Shown here: positions 28,415 through 39,101 of the stretch, in pieces
How positions within the stretch are numbered: the first letter of the stretch is position 1
Layout of the letters: each line of letters starts with the position of its first letter
Source: Gimesia chilikensis
Lineage (GTDB): Bacteria > Planctomycetota > Planctomycetia > Planctomycetales > Planctomycetaceae
DNA: 64,000 nucleotides
Direction of reading: 5' to 3'
Assembly (NCBI RefSeq): GCF_008329715.1
Contig: NZ_VTSR01000009.1
Coordinates: 62,001-126,000, forward strand
Made by a program: the position numbers and the translations under genes
Notes under the pieces: generated by a model
Database searches by the model: none
The model's input: only the letters and a program-made list of their open reading frames with translations
Told to the model about the DNA's origin: nothing

Positions 28415-29647
28415 ATGAATTTTCGAACTGTTACAACTGTGGTTGTTCTGTTTATCGCCCTCGCGGGTACCGTCTGGCTGGGCCGGACCAATAGTGAACT
28501 CAAGACAGTTGCCCCCGTCAAACCAGCCTCCGAGCCGGATGAGAAGCGTCCTAAAATCGCACCTAACGGACCGTATCCCAAAGCAGTCGTACCACAGCCG
28601 ATCTACTTCTTCGGCAGCATGGCAGTCGGGCAGTCCATGTCCCACAAATTTGTTATCAAAAATGAAGGCGAAGTTCCACTCGAAGTTCAGAAAGGGGCCA
28701 CCACCTGTAAATGTACTCTGAGTGAGATGCAGGACAATCTGGTCCCGCCTGGCAAACATATTGAAGTCGAACTCACCTGGACCCCTAAAGCAGCTCAGGA
28801 ACGCTTCGGCCAGACCGCGACGATTTACACCAATGATCCGGAGAAAAAAGAAATCAAACTCCAGATCGAAGGAGCCGCAAACAGCCTGATCTCCTTTACG
28901 GGCGATTATCAGGGGTCTGCCAACTGGGCCTTACCAGTCATGAGCAGCACGGAACCAGTTAAATACACCGGAAAGATTCATACGAAATATCTGGACGAAT
29001 TCAAAATTCTGGAAATCGAAGCCGATCACCCCGGCCTCTCTTCCACCTTCCGACCGCTCACCAAACAGGAACTCAAAGAAGTGGACGCCAAGACCGGCTA
29101 CGCGGTTGAAGTCACCGCAGATCCGGATAAATTCCCCCTGGGTGGTTTCAACGAACGCATGCTGCTCAAAACTGACATCCCCAACGAGCCACACGACCAC
29201 CCAGAGGGCGAAGGACATGATCATAAACATGACGCCGATCCGGGAACCCGGGATTTCATCATCCAGGTTTCGGGAAATCACACCGGCCCCATCCGCATCG
29301 TCCCCACTTTCGGCGTCCGCTGGGATCCGGCCAGTATGCATCTGAATCTGGGCGAGTTTTCAGCAGAAAAAGGCAAAACAGCGGTCCTCTCCATGTTCGT
29401 GGAAGGGCTTGACGAACCACTGAAAATCCTCGATCAGCAGATCGAGCCAGGCTCCCTCAAATTTGAAATCGAAAAAGACGAATCCTTTGATTCCAAAAAT
29501 AAACAGCGCTACTTACTGAAATTTATCATTCCTGAAGGGCTACCTCCTGTCTCATTTGGCCGTGGGAATCTGGCAAAGGTGAAATTAAGCACCAACCACC
29601 CCCGCGCCAAAAACATCGAGTTCAAGGTTCAGTTCATTTCACTGTAA
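28415..29647 (+). CDS. DUF1573 domain protein, membrane anchored
   Basis: 410 residues. An N-terminal hydrophobic segment (TVTTVVVLFIALAGTVWLG) is a signal anchor. Residues about 60-160 form a DUF1573 immunoglobulin-like domain: FFGSMAVGQSMSHKFVIKNEGE, TTCKCTLSE with the conserved Cys-x-Cys, and VPPGKHIEVELTW. The rest is beta-rich, with a histidine/acidic patch (EPHDHPEGEGHDHKHDAD, about residues 258-275) that could bind metal. DUF1573 proteins are common and multiplied in planctomycetes and face the periplasm; their function is unknown. It stands alone between the polysaccharide pair and the cytochrome gene. Confidence 0.85.
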   Translation: MNFRTVTTVVVLFIALAGTVWLGRTNSELKTVAPVKPASEPDEKRPKIAPNGPYPKAVVPQPIYFFGSMAVGQSMSHKFVIKNEGEVPLEVQKGATTCKCTLSEMQDNLVPPGKHIEVELTWTPKAAQERFGQTATIYTNDPEKKEIKLQIEGAANSLISFTGDYQGSANWALPVMSSTEPVKYTGKIHTKYLDEFKILEIEADHPGLSSTFRPLTKQELKEVDAKTGYAVEVTADPDKFPLGGFNERMLLKTDIPNEPHDHPEGEGHDHKHDADPGTRDFIIQVSGNHTGPIRIVPTFGVRWDPASMHLNLGEFSAEKGKTAVLSMFVEGLDEPLKILDQQIEPGSLKFEIEKDESFDSKNKQRYLLKFIIPEGLPPVSFGRGNLAKVKLSTNHPRAKNIEFKVQFISL

Positions 29648-29849
29648 GCAGTATAAATTTCAATATGTTACCAATTCAGAACACCCAGGCGTTCACCTGT
29701 CTGGGATGGATCTGAATTGTCAGATCAACCTCCCGGGCCAGAGGTAGATCGACTTTGACGCAAAACCATGTTTTGAACTAAGATAAACCATGCGGAGTTC
29801 CTCCTGCATCGTTATGTTACTCAATCAATTCCATGGAAGGCCGCACTGA

Positions 29850-31538
29850 ATGTCTTACCTGCCACAATCCTCTTTCACCTGCCTGCTGGCACTCTTACTG
29901 ACTCTCCTTCTCGGATGCGAAGGGCAATCAACACCGCCCGCCACCACGGAAACAGCCACCGATACAACTCCGCAGAGCACTGCTCAGACAGAACCAGAAC
30001 CGTCTGCAGAGAAAACCCCGGCGGAAACAACCAGTCCCAAGCAGCCAACCGTTAAATCTGAGGAAAAACAGACTCCAGTCGCCGCGGGGCACACGCCAGC
30101 CAAATCAGAAAAAACTCCCCCGAAATCATCTGATACACCTCCGCCCAAACCAATCTTCGAAGGCTGGCCCACTCCTAAATTGGCTATCGTCCTGACCGGC
30201 GAACGCCACGGATATCTGGAACCCTGTGGTTGCACACAAAACCAGACAGGCGGCGTCTCACTACTCGCTAATCTCTTCAAGCAGATTGAAGACCGTAAGT
30301 GGCCCGTTACTGCCTTTGACCTGGGCGGTCTGGTCAAACGCAACCGCCGACAGAGTCAGATCAAATACGAAACCATACTGGCTGCCATGAAAGACATGAA
30401 GTATGGCGGAGTGGCCCTCGGACCGGAAGAACTTCGTTTTGGAGCCGACATCTTTCTGCAGTTGCACAATCCGGATCCCCCACAGCCTGATACCACACCA
30501 ACCTTCCTCGCGGCAAATCTCCTGGTCCTGGAGACCCCCGAACTGGGCAAAACCAAATTCAAAGTTGTTGAGACGAATGGAGTCAAAATCGCCGTCACAT
30601 CCATTCTGGGGAAAAGTCGCAAAGGACAGTTTCCAGACATTACCTGGCAGGAACCCGCCAAAGTTCTGCCCGAAGTCATCAAAGAAATGCAGGCCACCAA
30701 ACCAGACCTGATGTTATTGTTGTCGCAATCCAGCAAGGATGAATCCAAGGAACTCGCCAAGCAGTTCCCAGAGTTCGACATTCTGCTCACTGCCGGCGGC
30801 GTGGAAGACCCACTGGGTGATCCCGAGTATATTGGCAAAACGATGATGGTCGACGTAGGGCACAAAGGAAAAAGCGCCGGCGTGGTCGGCTACTATCCCG
30901 ACGCCGATGCCAAAGGCGATCCCAGGAAACGTTTCCGCTTTACGGTCATCTCTCTCGACCGACAGCGGTTTAAAGAAACACCGAAAATGGCCGAACACAT
31001 GCAGTTCTATCAGGATCGCCTCAAGCAGGAAGATCTGGCTGCTAAAGAACTGCCGATTGACCACCCCCGCGGAGCGACCTTCGTCGGAGCGGAAAAGTGT
31101 GGTGAATGCCACACCAAAGCCTATGAAAAATGGTTAACGACCGCCCACGCCCATGCCTACGAGAGCCTGATCAACGGCCGTAAGGATCAGATCGAACGGG
31201 GAGATAAAATCATCTCCCGCATCTATGATCCCGAGTGTCTCTCCTGCCACGTCACCGGCTGGCATCCGCAGGAAGTCATCCGCTACAAAAGCGGCTTCGT
31301 CAACAAACAACAGTCACCGCATCTGCTCGGACAGCAATGTGAAAACTGTCATGGCCCGGGAAGCGGACACATTGAACTCATCGATATGGACAAAGTCGAA
31401 GAGGCCAAAAAAGTCATGCGGGTCACGCTTGCCGAAGCCAAGAAAACCACCTGCTATCAGTGTCACGATCTGGATAACAGCCCGAAGTTTGAATTCGATT
31501 CTTACTGGGAAAAGATCAAACACCCCTGGCGGGACTGA
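29850..31538 (+). CDS. Lipoprotein fusing a UshA-like phosphoesterase domain to a tetraheme cytochrome c
   Basis: 562 residues. A lipoprotein signal (LLALLLTLLLGCEG) leads into about 85 residues of Thr/Pro/Lys-rich linker. Residues about 110-390 resemble the N-terminal metallophosphatase domain of UshA/5'-nucleotidase proteins (ILTGERHGYLEPCGC, GGVSLLANL, DLGGLVKRNRRQS). The C-terminal part carries four CxxCH heme motifs: CGECH (417), CLSCH (463), CENCH (497) and CYQCH (535), as in cytochrome c554-like families. It should act outside the inner membrane in electron transfer. Some metallophosphatase metal ligands look altered, so hydrolysis is uncertain. Start supported by GGAAGG upstream. Confidence 0.85.
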   Translation: MSYLPQSSFTCLLALLLTLLLGCEGQSTPPATTETATDTTPQSTAQTEPEPSAEKTPAETTSPKQPTVKSEEKQTPVAAGHTPAKSEKTPPKSSDTPPPKPIFEGWPTPKLAIVLTGERHGYLEPCGCTQNQTGGVSLLANLFKQIEDRKWPVTAFDLGGLVKRNRRQSQIKYETILAAMKDMKYGGVALGPEELRFGADIFLQLHNPDPPQPDTTPTFLAANLLVLETPELGKTKFKVVETNGVKIAVTSILGKSRKGQFPDITWQEPAKVLPEVIKEMQATKPDLMLLLSQSSKDESKELAKQFPEFDILLTAGGVEDPLGDPEYIGKTMMVDVGHKGKSAGVVGYYPDADAKGDPRKRFRFTVISLDRQRFKETPKMAEHMQFYQDRLKQEDLAAKELPIDHPRGATFVGAEKCGECHTKAYEKWLTTAHAHAYESLINGRKDQIERGDKIISRIYDPECLSCHVTGWHPQEVIRYKSGFVNKQQSPHLLGQQCENCHGPGSGHIELIDMDKVEEAKKVMRVTLAEAKKTTCYQCHDLDNSPKFEFDSYWEKIKHPWRD

Positions 31539-31593
31539 TCCGGGACCAGTTACCAACACTACAGACTTCTACTTTCATCAGAGACGTTCCCCC

Positions 31594-32151
31594 ATGCTGG
31601 AAATCGAACAGAAATTTCGAATCCCCAATCAATCGCAGCTGCTTGTGCAACTCGAACAGATTGGTGCTGAGCAGGGTGCGACGCTGGATCAGGAAGACTA
31701 CTACTTCGCTCATCCCAGTCGGAACTTTGTCGAAACCGATGAAGCACTCCGCATCCGCCGGATTGGCACAGAGAATCACATTACCTACAAAGGCCCGAAG
31801 CGGGCCACGGTCAGCAAGATCCGCAAAGAGATCGAGCTGGCATTCGAAACGGGCCCCGAGGCTCTGGCCCAGTTGAAAGAGATGCTCGAACTCCTCGGCT
31901 TCCAGCCCGTGCGAAATGTGAAAAAACAGCGGACTCCCTTTTCGTTTCAACACGAGCAGCGTCACTTCGAGATCACCATTGACGAAGTCGAAGGGCTCGG
32001 CACCTTTGCCGAAGTAGAAACTCTGGCAGAAGAAGCGGAACTGGAACAGGCCGAAGCTGCAGTCATCCAGCTGGCAGAACAACTCGGGCTCTCCTCCCCC
32101 ATCCGCACCTCATACCTGGGAATGTTGATGCAACAGGCTGAGGACTCCTGA
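31594..32151 (+). CDS. CYTH domain protein (class IV adenylate cyclase / thiamine triphosphatase type)
   Basis: 185-residue single-domain CYTH protein. The signature ExExK appears as MLEIEQKF at the N-terminus, and the tunnel-fold charged residues recur as EALRIRRIG, ITYKGPKR, SKIRKEIELAF, KKQRTPFSF, ITIDEVEGLGTFAEVE. The AC2-type subfamily can make cAMP, while others hydrolyse inorganic or thiamine triphosphate; the sequence does not decide. The open frame extends upstream into the cytochrome gene, but MLEIEQK is the family N-terminus, so the ATG at 31594 is used. It lies 55 bases after the cytochrome gene. Confidence 0.88.
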   Translation: MLEIEQKFRIPNQSQLLVQLEQIGAEQGATLDQEDYYFAHPSRNFVETDEALRIRRIGTENHITYKGPKRATVSKIRKEIELAFETGPEALAQLKEMLELLGFQPVRNVKKQRTPFSFQHEQRHFEITIDEVEGLGTFAEVETLAEEAELEQAEAAVIQLAEQLGLSSPIRTSYLGMLMQQAEDS

Positions 32152-32261
32152 ACGGAAGCGGTCTTCTCCAATTTTTCATCGTTTTCCGGCCAATTAGTCC
32201 TTTTCAGACTGCGGATAATCTGAAATAATTGCCGACAGCTATAAATGTCTCATGTTTGCCG

Positions 32262-32295
32262 TTGTGACAGGAGTTGATTCAAGATAATATATCTT
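32262..32295 (+). promoter_or_regulatory. Candidate recA promoter with overlapping palindrome
   Basis: TTGTGA (32262-32267), a 17-base spacer and TAATAT (32285-32290). A perfect inverted repeat AAGATA-ATA-TATCTT (32281-32295) covers the -10. It is unlike the known LexA boxes of E. coli or Bacillus, so its role is open. Confidence 0.5.
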
Positions 32296-32355
32296 TGTTC
32301 ACAACAGGCACTTCTTTGAAAACCATGGGTCGAGACGGCGTTCAATAATAGGCGT

Positions 32356-32417
32356 CCCCGCAATTCTCGATAAATTAGGCACTTGCTTCGCCTGACGACT
32401 CGAACTCACTTGCGGGG
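32356..32417 (+). promoter_or_regulatory. Structured recA leader
   Basis: CCCCGCAA (32356-32363) is complementary to TTGCGGGG (32410-32417) across 46 bases, inside the 5' leader of recA and ending about 15 bases before its ribosome site (GAAGGAAG). A small AGGC/GCCT hairpin lies within. It could modulate translation or only stabilise the message. Confidence 0.45.
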
Positions 32418-32446
32418 CAATTGCATATTATTGAAGGAAGACCTCA

Positions 32447-33541
32447 ATGGCCGCTAAAGCACGATCAAAACGGGCTGCTACCCCTCCCGCTCCCAGTCAC
32501 AACGGAACCAATGATTCCGAAGGGATGCTCAAAAACGCCTTGGGACAAATCGAACAGGCGTTCGGTAAAGGCTCCATCATGAAACTCACCGGGGAAAACG
32601 CCCGCGCTGTCCCCTCGATCGCCAGTGGTGCCCTGTCCCTTGACCTGGCACTCGGAGGCCATGGATTTCCCCGTGGTCGTATTATCGAACTCTATGGACC
32701 GGAATCCAGCGGTAAAACCACCCTGGCCCTGCATGTCATCGCCAACGCCCAGAAAGAGGGTGGCATCGCCGCGTTTATCGACGCCGAACATGCTCTCGAT
32801 CCCGTCTGGGCCAAAAAACTGGGCGTCAACATCTCCGAACTGCTGGTCAGTCAGCCGACCTACGGCGAAGAAGGCCTGCAGATCGCTGAAATGCTGATCA
32901 AATCCAATTCGGTCGATGTCATCGTTGTCGACTCGGTCGCTGCCCTGGTCCCCAAAGCGGAACTGGATGGCGAAATCGGTGACTCACACGTCGGCCTGCA
33001 GGCACGTATGATGAGCCAGGCCATGCGGAAACTGACCGGTGCCATTTCCAAATCCAAAACGACTGTGATCTTCATCAACCAGATCCGTGAAAAGATCGGC
33101 GTCATGTTCGGCAGCCCCGAAACGACTCCCGGCGGTCGCGCACTGAAGTTCTACAGTTCTGTCCGCGTTGACGTCCGTCGTATCGCGACACTCAAAGACG
33201 GTGACACGGTGACAGGCATTCGTATGAAAGCCAAGATCGTCAAGAACAAAATTGCACCTCCCTTCCGCATTGCTGAGTTTGACATGCTCTCCACCGGAGG
33301 CATCAATTTCGAACTCGACCTGCTGGATCTTGCCGTGGAAAACAAAATCGTCAAGAAGAGTGGCAGCTGGTTCAGCTATGGTGAAACGCGACTGGGCCAG
33401 GGACGAGACCGTTCCAAGGCAGTGCTCGAGGAAAACCCCGAACTCTGCCTGGAGATTAAACAGAAGGTCCTCGAAGCCCAGGGGCTGGTTGCTTCCACCG
33501 AGGAAGAACCGGAAACGGAACCCGAAGCTGTCGAGGCCTGA
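32447..33541 (+). CDS. recA: Recombinase A
   Basis: DNA strand-exchange ATPase and SOS co-protease, 364 residues. Landmarks are the N-terminal [17 protein letters not shown], Walker [10 protein letters not shown], the MAW-region [16 protein letters not shown], Walker [11 protein letters not shown], loop L1 [19 protein letters not shown] and loop L2 [22 protein letters not shown]. The N-terminal 20 residues are basic and Pro/Ser-rich, slightly longer than in E. coli, and the C-terminus is acidic ([12 protein letters not shown]) as usual. It is expressed alone, between its own promoter and a strong terminator. Confidence 0.98.
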   Translation: MAAKARSKRAATPPAPSHNGTNDSEGMLKNALGQIEQAFGKGSIMKLTGENARAVPSIASGALSLDLALGGHGFPRGRIIELYGPESSGKTTLALHVIANAQKEGGIAAFIDAEHALDPVWAKKLGVNISELLVSQPTYGEEGLQIAEMLIKSNSVDVIVVDSVAALVPKAELDGEIGDSHVGLQARMMSQAMRKLTGAISKSKTTVIFINQIREKIGVMFGSPETTPGGRALKFYSSVRVDVRRIATLKDGDTVTGIRMKAKIVKNKIAPPFRIAEFDMLSTGGINFELDLLDLAVENKIVKKSGSWFSYGETRLGQGRDRSKAVLEENPELCLEIKQKVLEAQGLVASTEEEPETEPEAVEA

Positions 33542-33586
33542 TCCTCTCGGCTGGCCACAGCCTGACAAATACACCTGCTAATGCTG

Positions 33587-33625
33587 AAACGACCTTGAAG
33601 CCCCACGGGTATTCAAGGTCGTTTT
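33587..33625 (+). terminator. recA terminator
   Basis: A 13-base perfect stem, AAACGACCTTGAA (33587-33599) / TTCAAGGTCGTTT (33612-33624), ending in TTTT. It lies 45 bases after the recA stop. Confidence 0.8.
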
Positions 33626-33731
33626 GCATTGGGTTCTGTACGAAAACACTGTAAAATAAGGACAATTCGAATACCAGCGCTTTCGGTTTCCGCGTGATTT
33701 CTGTTCCCGACGCTCCCCTCTGAGGCAAAGT

Positions 33732-35330
33732 ATGTCTGCAGCTCTGAAAAATCTGATTCGTTTTCATCACACGCTGATTTGCCTCATTGCCATCAGTGCC
33801 TGCTGGCTCTCTTTACCGACGCGAAATCTAAAGGCCCAGTCCCCCGATGCCCGCGCTGTCGCCTTTGCTGTCCAGCAGCAGCTGGTCAAGGCAATTGAGA
33901 AAGCAGAACACTCCGTCGTCGCAATCTCCAAAATCAAAACCCGCAAACAGCAGTTCCAGTCGCGCATCCCCGCTCCATTCGGACTCGATCCCAATCAGGA
34001 TCTGAATCTGAGCCATGACCCACAGGATCTGAATTTTATTCCCACCGAATTCGGATCAGGTGTGATCATTCCGGATCCTACCAATCAGCAAAGGGTATTG
34101 GTGCTGACGAATTTCCATCTCACTCAGGGAGGGCCGATCACGGGGCAGAAGAAAGTTCCCGAGTATCGCCTGTACGTCCACACTGAGGACCGTCGCGGAT
34201 TCTATGCCACGCTCCTTGCTGCCGATCCGCGAAGTGATCTCGCGGTCCTGGTTCCCGCAGGACGAGTTGCAGCAGATGCTTCCCGCCCTCTCAAACCGGT
34301 CCAGTATGGAAACACGGAATCAGTCCGCAAGGGACAGTTTGTGATCGCACTGGGAAACCCTTACGCGATTGCCCGTGATGGTTCACCGAGTGCCAGCTGG
34401 GGCATTGTGAGTAACTTCCATCGCTATCCCGTCCCCATATTTAAAAACTTCCTGAATCAGGAGCTGTCCAAGAAAGAAACCATCCATCACTTCGGAACCC
34501 TGCTGCAGGTGGATACACACCTCGACCTGGGAACCAGTGGCGGCGCTCTGCTCGATCTGGATGGTAATCTGATCGGAGTCACAACGTCCCTGGCCGCTCT
34601 GGAAGGTTATGAAAAATCGGCAGGCTACGCGATTCCCATCGACCCGGATACGCGGCGGATCATCGACAGCCTGGCAAACGGGCTCGAGCCGGAATATGGT
34701 TTCCTGGGGATCACCCCCGGCACCATTGATCGCAATGAAGCGAACCGAAACCTTGCCGGGGCTGTCAACCTTACAGAGTCGAGCTATGTTCAGACGGGCG
34801 GCGTCAAACAGCATTCACCGGCCGAACAGGCGGGATTGCGTACCGGCGATCTGATCCTTTCAATCAATGGTAAGCCGCTGCGCAACGAACTTGACCTGAT
34901 GCGTGAAGTAGGGAAAGCAGGCGCGGGTACCGAGGCAAAGCTGCAAATCTTGAGAGGAAAAAATCCGCGTGAGTTGACTCTGACAGTGAAACTGGGAAAA
35001 TGGCCCGTGGCGGATGATGAAGGGATTGTACAAACCCGCTATCGGCATCCCCTCTGGCGCGGTTTACGAGTCGATTATCCCACTGCCCGTGCAAAATATA
35101 CGTTTAGTCCGTTCACTTACCCGCCCGCTGTGGTTGTGACGCATGTCGCTCCCGACAGTCCCGCGCAACAGGCCGGGCTGACAGAAGGAACGTTCATCCG
35201 CCTGGTCAATGATCAGCCGGTACAAACGCCTGACGCGTTCTATCAGGAAGCACAACGGGCCAGCACTTCACCGGTAACATTACAACTTCTGGATGACCGC
35301 AAGGTCGTTCTTCCAAACAGTAAGCAATAA
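33732..35330 (+). CDS. Secreted trypsin-like serine protease with two PDZ domains (HtrA/Deg type)
   Basis: 532 residues with a signal peptide (to about LKAQS, residue 36). The protease domain holds the triad His129 (LTNFHLTQ), Asp169 (DPRSDLAVL) and Ser269 (LGTSGGALLDLDGNLIG), the last a conservative variant of the usual GNSGGP. Two PDZ domains follow, one around VKQHSPAEQAGLRTGDLILSINGKPL and one around THVAPDSPAQQAGLTEG. Such proteins act on misfolded proteins in the periplasm or cell envelope. The loop before the catalytic His is longer than in DegP. The alaS gene starts only six bases after its stop, so they are probably co-transcribed. Confidence 0.9.
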   Translation: MSAALKNLIRFHHTLICLIAISACWLSLPTRNLKAQSPDARAVAFAVQQQLVKAIEKAEHSVVAISKIKTRKQQFQSRIPAPFGLDPNQDLNLSHDPQDLNFIPTEFGSGVIIPDPTNQQRVLVLTNFHLTQGGPITGQKKVPEYRLYVHTEDRRGFYATLLAADPRSDLAVLVPAGRVAADASRPLKPVQYGNTESVRKGQFVIALGNPYAIARDGSPSASWGIVSNFHRYPVPIFKNFLNQELSKKETIHHFGTLLQVDTHLDLGTSGGALLDLDGNLIGVTTSLAALEGYEKSAGYAIPIDPDTRRIIDSLANGLEPEYGFLGITPGTIDRNEANRNLAGAVNLTESSYVQTGGVKQHSPAEQAGLRTGDLILSINGKPLRNELDLMREVGKAGAGTEAKLQILRGKNPRELTLTVKLGKWPVADDEGIVQTRYRHPLWRGLRVDYPTARAKYTFSPFTYPPAVVVTHVAPDSPAQQAGLTEGTFIRLVNDQPVQTPDAFYQEAQRASTSPVTLQLLDDRKVVLPNSKQ

Positions 35331-35336
35331 GAAACA

Positions 35337-37964
35337 ATGAAAACAGACGAACTTCGCGAGAGTTATCTTTCCTTCTTTCAAGAAAAAGGCTGTGTCAGAA
35401 GACCATCCGACGTTCTGGTCCCCCGGGATGACCCTACGGTTCTGTTTACTCCCGCCGGGATGAACCAGTTCAAAGATCAGTTTCTGGGCGTAGGCAAGCT
35501 GGAGTTCACGAAAGCCACCACCTGTCAGATGTGCCTCCGCACCGGCGATATTCAAAACGTCGGCGTCACCGCTTACCACCATACCTTCTTCGAAATGCTG
35601 GGAAATTTCTCCTTTGGAGATTACTTCAAACGCGAAGCCATTCACTGGGCCTGGGAATATCTGACCTCTAAGAAATATCTGGGCCTCGATCCCAACCTGC
35701 TCTCCGTCACCGTCTACCTGGATGACGACGAGGCCTACAACATTTGGCACGATGAAATCAAACTTCCCGCCAACCGCATCAGCCGCGAAAACGAGCACGA
35801 AAACTTCTGGCCCGCCGGTGCTCCTTCGGATGGCCCCGACGGTGTCTGCGGCCCCTGTAGCGAAATCTTCTACCACCCCAACGGCGGTAAAGACAACGTC
35901 GAAATCTGGAACCTGGTCTTCACCCAGTTCAACCGCGTCGGCGATCCGCCCAACAATCTCAAACCGCTGCCCAAGAAAAACATCGACACCGGCATGGGGC
36001 TGGAACGTACCGCCTCCGTTCTGCAGGGCGTACGGAGCAACTTCGAAATCGATACGCTGAAGCAACTCTGTCTGGCCGCCGGCGATGTTGTCGGCACCGG
36101 CTATGGATTCGATAAACCTACGGGTCGTCCGCTCCGTCGTATCTCCGATCACGTTCGCGCCATCACCTTCAGTATCCATGAAGGAGTCAATCCGGGTCGT
36201 GAAAAAGAAAGCTACGTCGTTCGGCAGCTCCTCCGTCGCGCCTTGCTCGAAGGCTATCTGCTCGGCAAACAGGAGCCGTTCCTGTATCAACTGGTGCCCG
36301 CTGTCGTCGACATCATGCAGACTCCCTACCCGGAAATCGCCAAGACCGTCGAACACGTGCAGCACACCATCAAGGAAGAGGAAGAGCAATTCCTGGGCGT
36401 CATTGAAAAAGGTCTCACTCGCTTCGAAGGCTTCCTGAAAAAAGCCGAACAGGAAGGCAAATCGGAAATCGCCGGTGAAGACGCTTTTGACCTGCACCAG
36501 ACAGACGGCTTCCTGATCGAACTCACCGAAGCTCTGGCTGCTAAAAACAATATCAGCGTCAATCGCACGGAATTCAACAACCTGATGCAGCAGCACAAGG
36601 AAGGCAGCGGCAGCGGGGCATTCCTCGATTCGGTTATGTCAGAAGGTCCGCTGACGGCTCTGCACAAAACCACCAGCGACACACAATTCAAAGGCTATGA
36701 AACTACTGTTGATGAAGGCACAGTCGTCGGCATTATCGCTGAAGATCGCCTGGTGGAATCCGTCGTGGAAAAAGGCCATGCCCATCCCGTCGTGGTCGTA
36801 CTCGATCAGACACCTTTCTATGCCGAAGCTGGTGGTCAGGTGGGAGACACGGGTTACCTCGAAGGAGAAGGCCTGAAATTTGAAGTCGTGAATACCCAGC
36901 GTAACGGCGGATTGATTCTGCACATCGGCCATCTGCTGGAAGGCAAACTGGAACAGGGACAAACCCTCAAAGCAACAGTAATCGAACCGCGCCGGTCCGG
37001 CATCCAGCGTGCTCACTCCGCCACTCACCTGCTGCATCACGCCCTGCACACCGTCATCGGCGACAGCGCCATGCAGCGGGGGTCGAAAGTCGAACAGGAC
37101 ACACTTCGCTTCGACTTCTCACACAGCAAGGCACTCACCCCCGAAGAAATCAGCCAGGTCGAAGATATCATCAACCAGCGGATTTCCGAAGGCGCCTCTG
37201 TCACCACCCAGTTGATGAAACTGCAGGATGCCCGCAACCTGGGAGCCATGGCTCTCTTTGGTGAGAAATATCCTGACAATGTCCGCGTAGTCCAGATGGG
37301 CGACTTCAGTATCGAACTCTGCGGGGGAACCCACCTCACCAACACGGGACAGGTCGGGCTCTGCAAGATCGTCAACGAAGAACCGGTCGCCAAAGGCGTT
37401 CGTCGTATCCACGCTTTAACCGGCCCGAAAGCCCTGGAAAAGACGCGCAACAGCGAAAAACTACTGCAGGAAATCGCTGGTCAGCTCAAAGCGCCTCGAC
37501 TCGATGAACTTCCCCAGAAGATCGCCCATCTGCAGGACGAAATCCGGGAGATGAAAAAACAGCTGCTCAAGTTCTCCAGTAAATCGCTGGCGGGAACCGC
37601 CGATGAACTGCTGGATGAAGCCCCTGTCGTGAATGATGTCAAAATCGTGGCCTACCACGCAAAAGATGTCTCACGCGATCAGTTGCGAGAACTGGCAGAC
37701 CACCTGCGGAAGAAAGGCAAACAGGTCGCACTGATCCTGGGTACCGAGATTGACGGCAAAGTCGCTTTGATGGCCGCCGTTAACCAGGAGCTGGTAAAAC
37801 AGGGACTCAAAGCCGGTGACTGCGTGAAAGCGGCTGCTAAAGTGGTCGGCGGAGGCGGCGGTGGTCGTCCCGATATGGCCGAAGCCGGCGGTAAGGATCC
37901 GGAACAGCTCGACGCCGCCCTGAAAACCGGCGCAGACTACTACCGCAGTCAGCTCGAAGGTTAA
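35337..37964 (+). CDS. alaS: Alanyl-tRNA synthetase
   Basis: Class II synthetase of 875 residues, the full bacterial length. The aminoacylation domain ([37 protein letters not shown]) is followed by the tRNA-recognition region, then the editing domain with its zinc ligands HSATH and CGGTH. The C-terminal domain ends in the glycine-rich [17 protein letters not shown]. All expected motifs are present. It follows the HtrA-type protease by six bases and converges with the DapA-family gene, 18 bases beyond. Confidence 0.97.
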   Translation: MKTDELRESYLSFFQEKGCVRRPSDVLVPRDDPTVLFTPAGMNQFKDQFLGVGKLEFTKATTCQMCLRTGDIQNVGVTAYHHTFFEMLGNFSFGDYFKREAIHWAWEYLTSKKYLGLDPNLLSVTVYLDDDEAYNIWHDEIKLPANRISRENEHENFWPAGAPSDGPDGVCGPCSEIFYHPNGGKDNVEIWNLVFTQFNRVGDPPNNLKPLPKKNIDTGMGLERTASVLQGVRSNFEIDTLKQLCLAAGDVVGTGYGFDKPTGRPLRRISDHVRAITFSIHEGVNPGREKESYVVRQLLRRALLEGYLLGKQEPFLYQLVPAVVDIMQTPYPEIAKTVEHVQHTIKEEEEQFLGVIEKGLTRFEGFLKKAEQEGKSEIAGEDAFDLHQTDGFLIELTEALAAKNNISVNRTEFNNLMQQHKEGSGSGAFLDSVMSEGPLTALHKTTSDTQFKGYETTVDEGTVVGIIAEDRLVESVVEKGHAHPVVVVLDQTPFYAEAGGQVGDTGYLEGEGLKFEVVNTQRNGGLILHIGHLLEGKLEQGQTLKATVIEPRRSGIQRAHSATHLLHHALHTVIGDSAMQRGSKVEQDTLRFDFSHSKALTPEEISQVEDIINQRISEGASVTTQLMKLQDARNLGAMALFGEKYPDNVRVVQMGDFSIELCGGTHLTNTGQVGLCKIVNEEPVAKGVRRIHALTGPKALEKTRNSEKLLQEIAGQLKAPRLDELPQKIAHLQDEIREMKKQLLKFSSKSLAGTADELLDEAPVVNDVKIVAYHAKDVSRDQLRELADHLRKKGKQVALILGTEIDGKVALMAAVNQELVKQGLKAGDCVKAAAKVVGGGGGGRPDMAEAGGKDPEQLDAALKTGADYYRSQLEG

Positions 37965-37982
37965 CTTTGACGCGTTGAACGC

Positions 37983-39008
37983 CTAGAGCAGCTTACGACG
38001 ATTCAGCTCAGCGACGACATGTTGCACAATCTGCGACACGTCGCTGGCGCTGAGATCTTCGCTGACTCCCGTCGCACAGCCACCGATGGGCTCATTGGTG
38101 AAGCCGTGCTCAGACAGCATGCACTGCAGCGTACGACTCAAAGTCACGATATCCGTTTTCTGCTCGGAAGTAATCGGCTGACGTCCCTGCCCCATATTGA
38201 ATCCACGTAGTTCCACCGCAGCCCGGAACCCTTCCGGAAACTCAGCAGAATAGATCATCGTATCGAACAGCGTCAGCAGATCGTATTGCACACGACGGGC
38301 TTCATCGAGCTGACCGGAAGTGGTCAGGTCATACAGCTTGCGTGTCAGCTCCGGTACAACACCAGAACTCGCATTGGTTCCCCCGTCTGCACCAATCAGC
38401 ATCAACGGCATCAGTGCCGCATCCCAGCCTGTCAGAAATGAGAATTCCGGACGGTTTGGTCTTACGGCCTGAATCATACGAATCATGTTGGGCAGATCGC
38501 CCGAGGAATCTTTGATCGCCACGATCTTTTCACATTCTTCTGAAAGACGCTGGATCGTAGGTACATCGATCGGACTCGCAAACATTGGAATGTTATACAG
38601 CGTCACATCGATGGGAGTATTATCCCCAATTTCTTTAAAATAGGCATAAACAGAAGCCGGGCTCAGCTTGTAATAAAAAGGAGCCACAATCGCGACTGCC
38701 CGAATCCCCAGTTCGTAGTAGTACTCACAGGCCTTGATTGTCTCCCGTACATTGGCTTCCGCAGCCCCGGCCAGAATCGGCACACGGCCGCGTGTCTGAT
38801 CCGCAATGATGGCTACAATCCGCTTGCGTTCTTCAGGAGTAAAACGAGTGAATTCCCCCGTAGAACCGTTGGGGTACAGCCCATGAACTCCCTTTTCGAT
38901 CAGCCAGTCAATATAACGGCGTAATTCCGGCTCATTAATCTCGCCACGAGAATCGTAGGGAACCAGGTTGGGAGTGAAGATACCACGGAGCTTGGTCTCG
39001 GACTGCAT
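37983..39008 (-). CDS. DapA/NanA-family aldolase (dihydrodipicolinate synthase-like)
   Basis: Class I lyase of the DHDPS/N-acetylneuraminate lyase family, 341 residues from the ATG at 39008 (a GTG at 39020 would add four). Motifs are [19 protein letters not shown], the tyrosine in VTLYNIPMF and the Schiff-base lysine in [10 protein letters not shown]. It is longer than DapA (about 292) because of a C-terminal extension, [20 protein letters not shown]. Since no lysine or sialic acid genes surround it, the true substrate may be another 2-keto acid sugar; the assignment as dapA itself is not safe. Short hydrophilic protein, cytoplasmic. Confidence 0.85.
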   Translation of the reverse strand: MQSETKLRGIFTPNLVPYDSRGEINEPELRRYIDWLIEKGVHGLYPNGSTGEFTRFTPEERKRIVAIIADQTRGRVPILAGAAEANVRETIKACEYYYELGIRAVAIVAPFYYKLSPASVYAYFKEIGDNTPIDVTLYNIPMFASPIDVPTIQRLSEECEKIVAIKDSSGDLPNMIRMIQAVRPNRPEFSFLTGWDAALMPLMLIGADGGTNASSGVVPELTRKLYDLTTSGQLDEARRVQYDLLTLFDTMIYSAEFPEGFRAAVELRGFNMGQGRQPITSEQKTDIVTLSRTLQCMLSEHGFTNEPIGGCATGVSEDLSASDVSQIVQHVVAELNRRKLL

Positions 39009-39101
39009 GTTGGGGGACACCTATACTGAAAATCAAACAGGACTGGGAGTTTGAAGAATTTAGGTGAAGTATAACATATAAATCAGCCCGGGGACACGGA
39101 T

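Noticed and set aside
35280..36596. Long minus-strand frame (438 codons) opposite alaS
   Set aside because: It is the antisense shadow of alaS, which has every expected motif; such long shadows arise from codon bias.
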